Source: Cyanophora paradoxa
Taxonomy: Eukaryota; Glaucocystophyceae; Cyanophorales; Cyanophoraceae
Direction: 5' to 3'
NCBI GenBank assembly: GCA_004431415.1
Contig: QPMI01000439.1
Span: 310,001-374,000 of the forward strand
Length of the DNA stretch: 64,000 bases
The notes beneath the pieces are model-generated. The model saw nothing but the letters and a program-made list of their open reading frames with translations. It did no database searches and had not been told where the DNA came from. Made by a program: the position numbers and the translations under genes. This document shows, piece by piece, positions 11,363-22,297 of this stretch; the first letter of the stretch is position 1, and every line of letters starts with the position of its first letter.

Positions 11363-11742
11363 ACCGTCTGGACTCAATTAACCGGCTGCGGGCGGCCAGA
11401 TGCAGCCGGTATCGCGGCCCGACATGCACAAGTACCCCTTGACCTGTCTGTACGTGTACCCCTTGCACCTCACCCGCTTCCCCTGTACCCCCCGGCGCCC
11501 CGTCCGAAACCCTGTTTCATATGCATGATCATGCACAGTGCGGACGTCGGGCGCCGGGGCCGCGGGGGGCCGTCCTCGCGCGCCGCCTGTAGCTGGCCTC
11601 AAGTACGTGTACGTCTTAAGTAGAGCCACTGCTGGGCGCTACGTCTACTTAAATCGGTCTGTGGGTGTCGGTGTCTGTGCTGAGGGGCTGGAGAAAGACT
11701 GAGAGGTCGCAAGCCCGGCCCCCGTGGCCACGCCACCGCCTG

Positions 11743-14700
11743 TCACTGCCGGGCCGGTGCCGGCGCCGCGCCGGGGCCGGCGCCGGTGCCGGCGGTGGCG
11801 AGCCAGGCGGCGATCGCCTCGACCTCGCGGCGGCAGTCGGGCACAACCGCCGACATGTTCATCCACCCGTGGCTGCGCCGGGCCGGGGCGGGGCGGGGCG
11901 CGCGCCGCTCGGTCAGCGGAGCCTCGGAGGCGTCACGCTTGAGAGCGGATCGGCTTAGAGGTTCTTCCATACAAGTGCCACGGGCGCGTTCGCGTACTTC
12001 TTATCTCATATATTTAATACCCCCGATCGCGGCCTATAAATAGACTCGCCCAGAAGAAGGCCGCGGGCGCGGGCGCACCAGAAGCCTTGGAGGAGGCGGA
12101 GCTCGGAGGGCGCCCCCGCGGCGGCGAGGCGCCGGTGGAAGGTCGTCGCGTCGTCCAGCAGCGGATCCATGTCCCCTGGGGAGGGGGGGGGGGGGGTTGT
12201 TCAGAGGAGGCGGCGGCGGCGGGAGGCGCGGGGGCGGGGGGGGGGGGGGGTAGCGGGATGGCGGGGCGGGGACGGGAGGAGGAGGAGGCGGAGCAAAGGG
12301 CGGCGAGGGCGGGGGCGGACCGACGACGATGAGGGTGGGGGGGAAGCGAGCCAGCATCGCCCCGGGGGCCAGGACGGGCGAGATGTACCTGCGGGGGTAC
12401 AGAGAAAGAGGCCGAAATCAGAGGGGAAAGGGCGAGGGGGACCTCTATCCCGAAGAGGCGGGGAGAGGGCGGGCGGGTTCAGACTGGGGGTACAGGGGTA
12501 TCTCGTTCGCCTAACTACTACCCCTCTATCTCGCAAGCAGAGGCGGAGGGGCGCGATCCTCCCCCGCCCCCGCCCCCGCCCCCGCCCCCAGCGCGAGCTC
12601 TGGATGTCCGAGTTGGGCGTCTAGGGCGAGGGGCGGCGACGAAGGTCCAGCCCGCCCCCTCGCCGCTCTGACTACCTGTAGGGTCTAGAGCGTCTAGAGC
12701 GAGCTGAGCAGCGGCACGGCGAGCTCGAGCGACGGCGATGGCCCCCTGCCCGCTGCCCGTCTCTCTCTGCCCCGCGCACATGTTCTCGTGTCCCCTGGGC
12801 GCGAGCTCGCCGAGGTAGGCGTCCAGGGAGAGCCGCATGAACGCCGAGTTCAGCATCGGGTCGAAGCAGCTGCGCGGCGGGGCGTCAGAAGCCGAGGGGA
12901 GAGCGCTCGCGCTCTACCTATCTCTAGCGCTCTTATGGTTGCGGCGCAGCGCGGCGCCTAGGATAGCCGCGGCGCGGCCGTCAGAAGCTTAGGGGGAAGG
13001 CTTCTGCTGCCTGACTGACTGCGGCTAGAGCGCTCTATCTGTTGTGCTCTTTTGACTGCGGCGCAGCGCGGCGCCTAAGATAGCCGCGGCGTGGCCGCGC
13101 GCGGCGTCGTCGCGCACCTTAGGAGCCGGGAGGGCGTCACGGCCTCTGCCACGTACGTAACGGGGTACTCCAGCACGGCCGCGTCCGGCAGGCGAGCCCC
13201 CTCCGCGATCAGCTGCGATCGGGCCGGCGAGGTCAGGTGAGCGATCGGCTGGGGGTTGAGGTTCGAGGGGGGTACCGCGTGCACGGACCCGCAGGATAAG
13301 AGAGGCGACGAGGTTGCCCCCGCAGCTGTCGCCGCTGAGAACGATGCGCTTCCCGCTCCATCCCACGCGCTCCGGGTTGGCAAGGAGCCACTGCGCGCCG
13401 GAGCGCGGATGAGCGTGCAGCGGGCGCGGTGGGTACTCGGATCGGAAGGGAGGGAGGGAGTGGGGTACCTGGTACGCCGTGTACACGTCCTCTAGCGCGG
13501 CGGGGAAGCGGGACTCGGGCGATTTGCGGTAGTCCAGAGAAAGGAGGGGGTACCCCGTGACCCTGCGGGGGTTCGGCGTCGGAATCCGGGCGGGAGCCAG
13601 GGGGGTACGGGGAAAGGCGCACTTGGCGAAGACACGGGTGTACATAGAATGGGAGAAAGGGGACATGGCGACGAAACCGCCGCCGTGGGCGTGGAGGATC
13701 ACAGAGTCGCTGGTTCGAATCAAAGCGGGGCCGTTTCGAAAGAGACAGGAAGGGGGGTACAAACCTGAGGCCGCGGCCCGCGGAGGGGCGGGCGCCGGCG
13801 GGGAAGCAGGAGCAGCCCCGCGGGGGGCTACCCGGGAGGGAGATGGGGTACACGACCTCCGACTGCGGGGGGCGTGACGAACGTAGGGGGGAGGAGGGGC
13901 ACGCGGGGGGGTACTGCACCAGCAGGAGGCAGGGGATGGAGACGGATCCGACGAAGGGGTACGCGAGCTTCGGGCAGAGCTTTTCGAAGGTGTGGTCGGG
14001 GAAGGCGGGCTTGGTCTTAGAAGACGACGGGGAGGAGGGGGGCGAGGACTCGGAGGGGGAAGGAAGGGCGGGTATGTCGAAAGTCTTGTCGATGGCGATG
14101 AAAGGACGTATGATTCGCACGGAAGCGCTCCCCAGGACGCGCTCGTCCATCCAGGACCACATCTTCCGCGCCACGTCGATTGTGAGGTGGTGCAGCCGCG
14201 AGGCGAGCTGCGGGGCGGGGCGGCCAGTCAGCGCGCGGGGCGAGCGCGAGTGAGCGATCGCAGAGCAGAAGGGGACGCGCTTTGTCTGCCGAGCGGCGCT
14301 TGGAGAGGAGGTACCAGCCCGCGGCGGGGACGAAGCCGATGCCGGCCGGGAGCGGGTGGAATGTTTCGAGGGCAACGAGCATCGACGCGAGGCCCGTCAC
14401 GAGCAGGTCGAGCTGCGCGCGTATCCCCGCGCGATACTGCGGAAGGGCGTCAGATGCGGGAAAGAGGGGAAAGATGCGGGAACGATCCGGTCTGGCGGCG
14501 TACCTCCTTCCGGCTCGACATGTGCGAGAAGACCGCTGGCAAGTTGAGGCGAGCGACGGCAGCGTCGTACTGCGACATGGCCCCGGCGCTGAAAGGCAGC
14601 TGGACGCCCTCCAGCTCACGCCAATCGGCCGTGGTCGCTAGGGCGACGGCGAAGACCTCGCGGACAGAGGCCAAGCGCTCCCGGATGGAGTTTGCGAACC

Positions 14701-15013
14701 GAGCACAGCGGCGGGACGCGAAGAACTCGCGGCCGGTCTCCAGGTCGGCCAGGCGACATTTGATCTTCTCGAGGAGCGAGGCGAGGACGGAGAGGATGCT
14801 GCCAAAGCCGTCCGTGCTGCGAGTCCCGCGCTCGAGCTGCTGCTTGCGGTCCTCGAAGAGGGCGCGCAGCGATTCCAGCGCGTCGTGGAACTCGCTGAAC
14901 TGAGCCGCGTCCGTACCCTTCAGCTTCTCCAGGACGGCTGCAGAGCGCTGGCTGAGTTCCCTCAGCTCTTCCAGCACCGCCTGCGCGGCGCCGGTGCAGT
15001 CCACAGCCACCAT
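11743..15013 (-). CDS. Hormone-sensitive-lipase-like esterase
   Basis: An alpha/beta-hydrolase of the HSL (GDXG) family, about 11 exons. Exon 1 (14504-15013, 170 codons) and the next exons form a helical N-terminal part resembling the HSL N-domain (RAGIRAQLDLLVTGLASML). The catalytic part shows the oxyanion motif HGGGF, then LLSLDYRKSPESRFPAALED. The nucleophile elbow is GDSCGGN, with Cys where Ala is usual. TPSRLL and FDPMLN follow, then the acid region DMDPLLDD and the histidine in HGWMN. Order and spacing match HSL. Such enzymes hydrolyse acylglycerols or sterol esters; the substrate here is not determinable. One intron uses a GC donor (AAA|GCGCGT at 14280). A 40-bp intronic segment near 13058 is repeated at 12941. 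The start is 61 bp from the divergent VPS37 start. Confidence 0.85.
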
Positions 15014-15074
15014 CGCCTCTCGCCCCTGTACCCGGCAAATACGTGGTGGCTTCCGCTCCACACTTGAAAACGGG
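15014..15074. promoter_or_regulatory. Short bidirectional intergenic spacer
   Basis: Only 61 bp separate the predicted start codons of the lipase-like gene (-) and VPS37 (+). No TATA box is visible. Shared control is an inference from spacing, and depends on both start calls being right. Confidence 0.4.
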
Positions 15075-16713
15075 ATGTTCAACCTCTTCGGGCGCGGGCG
15101 GCCCTCGTCACAGGAGCTGCGGTGCGCTCGGCGAGGAGCGCGGGGCGAGAGCGCGCCCTCATCTGACTCGGCGAACGCAGGGACAAGCAGGTGCAGTCGC
15201 TGTCGCAGCACGTCCTCAACCTGCGCTCTCTCGACGCCAGCAAGTCGACATTCGAGGCCACGGCGCGTCGCCCCTGCCGCCTCATGCGTGATGCCTCGCT
15301 GAGCGTGCGGGTGCAGGTCCAGGTCCCTCCGACAAACGCCTCGATCGTCCTGCGCATCTCCCTTCCTCCCAACTTCCCGCAAGAAGCCTCGCCGACGGTC
15401 GCGCTGGTCCAGCCGCCCTGGGGCTGCACACACCGTGCGTCCGGCCTGCCGCGGCCTGCGCCGGCGCACGGAACGGCTCTTGACCGCCCCGCAGCATGGC
15501 TGGACGGCCAGCAGGTCGTGACAGGCCACGACGGTGAGCCCGCGCCCGCTCAGAATAAGTCGGTGACAGCAGGCCGCCGCTCACGCGCCGCGCAGCGCTC
15601 CGGAGGTGGTCCTCTGACCGCGACATCGGCAAAGTGGTGTCGGAGATCATAAGAGAGTTCACAATCAGGCCGCCGCGGCTACCGGGGGCGTCGCCGCACG
15701 CCCAGCGCGCCCCCTCCTTCCCGAACGCCAAGTGAGCGCGCCGCGCGCGCGCGCGCCGCCCCCGTTTGGGCGCACCTGACCTTTCGCGCGCCTCCAGCGG
15801 CGCACGCGCCTCCAACGGTCGCGCGGAAGACGACGGCTGGACGCTTGTGTGCGTTGAGTTGCCGCACCCGTCGCGCGCGCCGCCGCCGTACCCCCCGCTC
15901 ACGCGCCGCCTTCTCCTCAGACCCCGCGTGAACCTCACGGTACCCAGCGACTTCCCGGAGCTCCACAGCAAGACCTCCGCCGAGCTCGAGGTCCTCGAGA
16001 GCGACCGGTACCCCCCCTCTTCCCTCCCAGCACGCGTACCCCCCGTTCCTCGCCGACCCGACCGCAGGGCGACCTTTGACTCGTTCATAGCGGGGCTCGA
16101 CTGTATTAAGGAGGCGAAGCGCCTGCGGGCCGACCTGGCCAAGGCCAACGCCGACCAGGAGCAGAAGAACGCAAAGCTCCAGCAGGAGGTCTCGACCCTC
16201 GAGCAGGAGGCGAGCGAGCGAGCGGCGTACCCCCGCCGCATCCCCGGCCGCTCACGCGGCGCAGGTGCGGAGGCTGGGCGACGCGCAGCGCGAGCGGCGA
16301 ACGAAGTTGGAGGCGTCCGTCAGGAGACAGCAGGCCATCGCCGAGGTCCGAGCGGGCCCAGGGCCCAGTGGCTTGGCTCAAAGAAGACCGCGGCTGACGC
16401 TCGCCTTTTTGGTCGCAGCGGAATTCAGTCGCGAGCCTCGCGCGGGCCGTGCAGGGCGCCGCGGAGGAGGTGGACCGGCGGACGGAGCGGCTGGCGCAGT
16501 CGTTCATACGCGGCGAGACCGACGCGCGCGCTTTCATGGAGAAGTACATGAAGGCAAGTGAAATTTTTGAATTTAGATCGATTTCCGGATGACTAGTACT
16601 TGGTGAACTCGCTGATCGGTGAACTTCGTTCGCAGGAGCGGACGGCGTACCACAGGCACATGGCGAAGCGCGAGTGGCACCTCGCCTCGGCGCAGGCGGG
16701 CAGGCCGCTGTAG
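15075..16713 (+). CDS. VPS37: ESCRT-I subunit VPS37
   Basis: Nine exons (from 15075-15121 to 16636-16713) sum to 332 residues in phase. The N-terminal half reads as the UEV-like domain of VPS37A-type proteins: ISLPPNFPQEASPTVALVQP, then HPWLDGQ and DRDIGKVVSEIIREF. The C-terminal half is the Mod(r) domain: a FPELHSKTSAELEVL core, then a long charged coiled coil (KRLRADLAKANADQEQ, RRLGDAQRERRTKLEAS) ending at FMEKYMKERTAYH. VPS37 is a stalk subunit of ESCRT-I, which sorts ubiquitinated membrane cargo at endosomes. The intron after MEKYMK uses a textbook GC donor (AAG|GCAAGT, 16554). The boundary of exon 6 (about 16209) is ambiguous and probably also a GC donor. Confidence 0.88.
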
Positions 16714-17480
16714 CCTGCGCTGTACCCCAGCAGTAATTATACATACATACATCCAGGCGGGCAGCTGTACATGTGCGCAAGCCGCGAGGGGCTGGTGGAG
16801 GCTCGATCAGAATAGACCGGGGGTGTGCATGCATACGCATTTGCCGCTGCCAGCCGCGGTTTTAATTAGAATCAGCCGCGCACTTGAATTTCATGCCTGA
16901 CTCAGGCTGAGTGACGGCTGAGTCGACGTCGGCGCCCGGCCCGCGGCGCCCGGCTAGCGCTTGCAATTGCAACAACGATCGTTCCGTACATATATCGATA
17001 TTTATAAGGCCTCGGCCTAGGGCAGGCGCTAGCTGGCCATGGCCGCTGCACATGCAATTCAAATTCTGCACTAAATATATTATTAATCGCTTGAAATCAT
17101 CAGTGAGATTGATTAAATGGACATCGATATCGACATCATGATTACGTATACGTATACTTGATTACTAAGTCTGCATCATCCTCGACTTCCGGCTGTTGGA
17201 TCGGATCCTCCAGGGCGCCCTCAGCTAGCGCTGGCGGCTCGGCCGGCCGCGGCGCCTGCGCAGCATATATATGCATCCGCGACCGCGACCTCGATGGGCG
17301 GCAGCTGCAGGGCCTGCGCGGCGGGGTGCCCGGCGCGCCGCTGGTCCTCCAGGTATTCCGCCGGCGTCTGCATCATGGCATCGCTGCAGCTGCAAGCTGC
17401 ATGGCCTGGCGCTAGCTGTACCCCGGCCAGACCGATCGCCGATCAGCAGCAGCTTAGCAGCCTCGGCGTACGCTTGCACG
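16714..17480. other. Intergenic, lower GC
   Basis: No gene is visible. The stretch from about 16860 to 17170 is comparatively AT-rich with palindromic hexamers (ATCGAT, GTATAC). A readable but unsupported GC-rich stretch lies just upstream of 17481. Confidence 0.5.
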
Positions 17481-20400
17481 ATGCTGCTGGCGCCCGGCCA
17501 GCGCGTGCGGGCGATCCGCGCGCGCTCGGTCCAGACGCAGGACGACTCCGCGGCCGGGCGGGCCGCGCGGGCCTTCGGCGTCCGCGGCGAGCGCGTCGAG
17601 GCGTACCTGGACGACGCGGAGTTCGAAGCGAGGAGGAGCGAGGCCGGGGATGGCGCGGGCGCCGTGCTCGACGTCCCCGACCTGTTCGTGGTCCCGGGCT
17701 TCATCGACTCGCACATCCACGTCCAGTGAGCATTCTCCGACATCCGTGACGCGCGTACGCGTCGCTCACGCGTCGCGCTCGAGCTCGCAGCATGTATGGA
17801 GAGCATCTCGAGAACGTGGACCTGACGGGGTGCGCCTCGATCGGCGAGCTGCAGGCCCGCCTGCGGGCGCGCGCGGCCTCGAGCGCCACCCCGTGGATCT
17901 GCGGGTTCGGCTGGGAGCAGGATCTCTTCGCGGAGCGGCGGATGCCGACGCGGCGGGACCTCGACGCGGCCGTCCAGGATCGCCCCTGCTTCCTCTGGCG
18001 CGCCTGCTTCCACGTCGCCGCCTGCAACAGCGCCGCGCTCGCCGCCGCCGGCATCGACGGTAATCTTCGGCGCTCGCGTTCACGCGGTCGCTCGCCTCTC
18101 TGCAGCTGACGCCCCCGCGCTCGATCGATCTCGTCCTCAGCCGCGGGCCCGCCGGACCCGCCCGGCGGGAGCATCGACCGGGACCCGGCGACAAGCGAGC
18201 CTCTCGGGCTCCTCCGCGAGTGGGCCGCGGTCGAGCTCGTCAAGAAGCACGTCCCGGCGCCCTCGCCCGAGCAGCGCCTGCGGTACCTCGAGGTCGCCAC
18301 CGCCAAGCTCGCCCGGGTACGCATGCATGCACGCGGCTCTTGTTTCCGCTTACAGAAGTTGGGCCCGCGTCATCTAGCCCCGCCTTTAGCTTCTTCGCTG
18401 CCGTCTGACGCGGCCCCAGGCTCATAGAGGCTCCGCTGCCGCTTTTAGAAGCTCTCCCTTGGTTAGCTTCGCTCCGGATCTTGTCTGACGCGGCGCGGCC
18501 GCGGTCCGGCCCGGGGCGCGTGCAGCTGGGCGTCACGAGCGTGCAGACGAACGACGGGGACGGCGCGCGGGCCGTGTACGAGGCGCTGCGGGCGCGGCGC
18601 GCGGCGGCGGGGCGCGCGCCTCCGCTCCCGCTCCGAGTCTACCTTACACCCATGTACGACGAGGTGCGCCCGGCCGTGGAGCTAGAAGATGCTTGTCGAC
18701 ATCTGCCGCCCGTCGCTAGCTAAATAGTTCTATCGGGCTATCCTCTAAGGACGAGCTTATACAAGCGCCGCCCGACGCTGGCGTGAAGCGGGAACTGGAT
18801 CATAAGCTTGAGCCCAAGCTTTTTGAGCTATCTTATAAGCTCACAGGGCGCCCGCGGCAGTTGGAGGGGCTCGCTGCGAGCGGCGCGCGGACGGGCCAGG
18901 GCGACGACTGGCTCCGCTGGGGGCGCGTCAAGGTGCCGTACCCCTCCCCGCTCCCTTCCCCCTGGGGACCTCTGTACCCCCCTCCGGTCTCAGCCACCTG
19001 CAGATCTTCGCGGACGGCAGCCTGGGCGCCCGGGTCCGTACCCCCCGCCCTGGATCAGCCTGCCTCTCTACCCCCTTCCTCTCTCGACCCTCCCGCGGAG
19101 CCCTCTAGGCCAGAGCCCTGCGCCCCTTCCTCAGGACGAGCCGCCTCTCCCCCCTCGTCCCTTAGCCGCGATCCGCCTCTACGTCCGTACCCCTCCCCCT
19201 CCGCCCTCCCCCCCCCCCCCCCCCAACTTCTAGCATCTAGCCGCCACTTCCGCCCCTTCTTCTTCAGACCCCGCACCCCATCCGCCTCTAGCTGCGACCC
19301 GACCCCCCCCCCCCCCCCTGAGCCCACCCCCGCAGACGGCGGCGCTGGAGGCGCCGTACGCGGACGCGCCGGCGCCCCCGCCGGAGGCGTCGGCCTCGGG
19401 CCACGCGGGCGGGGCCGCCGACGAGTGCTGCTGCAGCCGCGGGCTCCTCCTCCGCCGTGCGCGTACCCCCCCTTTCCCACGAGCCGCGCCTGAGCCTCAC
19501 CTGAGCGCAGCGGCCTCGGAGCTGCACGAGGCGATTCGGAGGGCGCACGGGGCCGGCTGGGCCCTCGAGACGCACGCCATCGGTGACCGCGCCGCCGAGG
19601 TGCGGGTACCCCGCGGGGGGGGGGGGGGGGCGGGGAGGGGGAGGAGGAGGAGGGGCCTTGGACCGGGCCCTCCTAGAGGTCATCCTCCTCCCGGCCCTCC
19701 TCTCAACGCGTACTACGGTACCCCTGCGCAGGCCGTGATTTCGGGGTACGAGGCGCTCAAGGACCCCTCCGCCCGCCCCGTCCTCACCCACGCCCAGGCG
19801 CGCCCTCTCGCGCCCCCTTCTTCCCCCCCTAAAGATAGAGCCGGACTGCCCCCCCCCCCCTTCTAAAGATAGAGCCGGACTGCCCCCCCCCTTCTAAAGA
19901 TAGAGCCGGACTGCCCCCCCCCCTCCCCTCCCCCATCCCCTCCCTTCCTCTACTACCCCTCCTTCTCCCTCCTTCCCCGGACTACCCCCCCCCTCCCACC
20001 CCCTCTTTTTCCCCCCTATTCGTCCTCCTCTAGCAAGAGCTGATCGGCACCTGTCTCGGCAACCACCCCCCACCCCCCCCCCCCCCCCCTCCCCCGCCTT
20101 TTCCCCGGCCCGGGCCCCCGGCCTCCGAGGGGGCCTCCCCCGCCAGCCAGTCACCCTGCACCCCCCATTCCCCACTACTAAGCTGCCCGTCCCATACCGG
20201 CCCACCCCATCCATCCCGCGGAGCTGACCACATCGCTTCGAACCCGCGCAGGTGCTGTCGCGGGGCCAGGTCGGGCGGGTGGCGGCGGCCGGCGTCGTGG
20301 CGAACATCCAGCCGGCCTTCCTCAACACCGACCACAAGTGAGTCTACTAGGCTAGATGCGTCACCAGGGCTACACAAAATCACAGAGATCAGATCAAACT

Positions 20401-21168
20401 TTCTTTATAGGATCTCTCACGAAGATCACAAATTAGCCCTCCGAAGGCTTCCAAAATCATTGTAGATTCAGGACCGCGGCGGCAGGGATTGAATTCCTCA
20501 TGCCTAGGGACCCTTGCTTGCTGCCGCTGACGCGCCCGACCGACCAGGTGGGCGGAGCAGCGGCTCGGCCCCGAGCGCATGGAGACGGTATCCCCCTCTA
20601 CCCTCCAGCCCCCGTGCCCCCCGCCCCCGAGCCCGTCTAAGGCTTGGCCCCCGCCAGGCGTACGCGTGGCGTACCCTCCTGGAGGCGGGCGTCCACTGCG
20701 CGGGCGGCTCCGACGCGCCCGTCGAGTCGCCGGTACCCCCCGCCCCGCCCCTCAAGTTTCGCTCCGCTTTCGGTACCCCCCCTAATATTCCCCCCGCAGG
20801 ATCCGATGCTGGGAATGCACACGGCGATCAACAGGCAGGACGCCGGCGGGCGGCCCGAGGGCGGCTGGCGGCCTCAGGAGAAGCTCTCCCCGGCTCAGGT
20901 CAGATCTGATCAGATCTGATCCGATCTGATCCGATCCAATTTGATCTGATCTGATCAGGCCCTGCGACTCTTCACGGAGGGGGGGGCCTACGCCGAGTTC
21001 GCGGAGGGGTACAAGGGCAGGCTGGCGCCGGGGTACCTCGCCGACTTCGTTCTCCTGGACCGGGACCCCCTCCTGGAGTCCTCGTACCCCGGGGCGCGGG
21101 TCCTCCTCACCGTCGCCGGGGGGGTAGTGACGCACGCGGCGGGGCAGGAAGATGACGGGGCGGGGTAG
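17481..21168 (+). CDS. YtcJ-like amidohydrolase (amidohydrolase 3 family)
   Basis: Fourteen exons give 571 residues in phase, typical for the family. Metal-binding signatures appear in order. [11 protein letters not shown] is split across the first intron. The lysine and downstream loop are in [13 protein letters not shown], the histidines in ETHAIGDRA and LTHAQ, and the aspartate in [13 protein letters not shown]. The C-terminal [17 protein letters not shown] strand is also typical. These zinc hydrolases cleave C-N bonds of varied small substrates; the substrate is unknown. No signal or transit peptide is obvious, so a cytosolic enzyme is likely. The start is the ATG giving MLLAPGQRV. Intron 9 has a GC donor (CAG|GCGCGC, 19798). 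Intron 13 consists largely of GATC/TGATC repeats. Introns 8 and 9 contain long G or C tracts and a 31-bp tandem repeat (19826-19920). Confidence 0.9.
19826..19920 (+). repeat. Intronic tandem repeat
   Basis: Three copies of a unit of roughly 31-36 bp, CTAAAGATAGAGCCGGACTG followed by a C-run of 8-12. They lie inside intron 9 of the amidohydrolase gene. Confidence 0.85.
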
Positions 21169-22297
21169 CGGGTTTCGTTTAAGGAGTCGTTATTTAATTT
21201 TAGAAATACGTTGCGATTAAACGCGTACGTAGCGTCATCTGCCAGAGGCTGCATGATCCCGTCACTGTCCATGGACCGTTCCCCTGCCCTTGCACTTATC
21301 TTTGTGCGGCCAAACCTCGCGATGGAAACGCCGAGGCGCGCGCGCGCGCAGCCGCGAGCCGGGCCCCCCTGTGCCCGAGCAGATCAATTCATTGCCTTGG
21401 ACGTGGGCCCGATCGGGAGAGTGGGACGTTGATCAGGCCGGCCCGGGGAGGAGGTTCCGAAGTTTGTGCCGCCCAGCTAGCTATAGGCGCTGGTACGCGG
21501 GGGTGAGAAGCGGAGTGCCGGGCGAGGGGCGAGGTCCGCGAGGATGAAAATGAACGTGACTCTGAAGATCTAGAGGGCGAGATCTAGATTCACAAGGCCC
21601 GCGCCCGAAAGCGAACATCACTGATGATCAGCGACATCATGATCAGGGCCGCGCTGGGGGCGAATTCGAATTCTGGGGAAGGGGGGGGAGGGGGGGATGA
21701 ACTTTGCAGGCCCCGCGCCGGCCTGTGGTGGGGAGACTGCATGTATATACGTAGATCATATATATCCCTATAGGGGCCCGTGCGCGTGCGCTAGGGTAGG
21801 GGTTCCCGGTTCTGAGTCGACCGAGTCGCCGAACCGTTGAACCCCGTTATAATTACGTATACTAGCCAAAAAACACAGGGGCGGCTGTAACCGTTGTATG
21901 ACGGCCGACACAAGCACGCCAGCTGCGTGAGCGCTATAGCGGGTTCGTTAAACGTTCAATTACAATGCCCGACGGCTAGCGCTGCGGCCGCGCGGCCTGG
22001 CCATGGGGAAAGCTTTGGACCCGACTGGAACGGATTGAGCGCGCGTTTATCGAGTAGAAAGAACCGAAATTACAGTTAGGCCGAATTGCAGGTTGGAGCC
22101 TAGCTATATAGGAACGGGGGAAGGTGGGGGATGGGGGGGGATGGGGGGATGGGGGGGGGGGGGGGGGGGGGGGCGGGGGCAGAGGAGGGAAGGGGGCGCG
22201 GAGGGGGGAGGGAGGGAACAGGAGTTAACGTTTTAATTTCAGGCCAAGTTGTCCGCACTCCATTTCATGATAATGATGATTCGTCATCCATTCGGAT
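21169..22297. other. Intergenic
   Basis: No gene was recognised. It contains palindromic AT/CG hexamer clusters (21555-21900) and a G-run tract at 22120-22215. Confidence 0.5.

Noticed and set aside
12941-13097. 40-bp repeat in the lipase gene as another exon-edge echo
   Set aside because: Both copies lie wholly inside the intron and do not cross the exon boundary (about 13118), so it is an ordinary intronic tandem duplication.
13700-13722. GGTTCGAATC word as a tRNA T-loop
   Set aside because: No matching acceptor stem, D-arm or anticodon arm around it. It lies in an intron of the lipase gene. The similar word at 35116 was rejected for the same reason.
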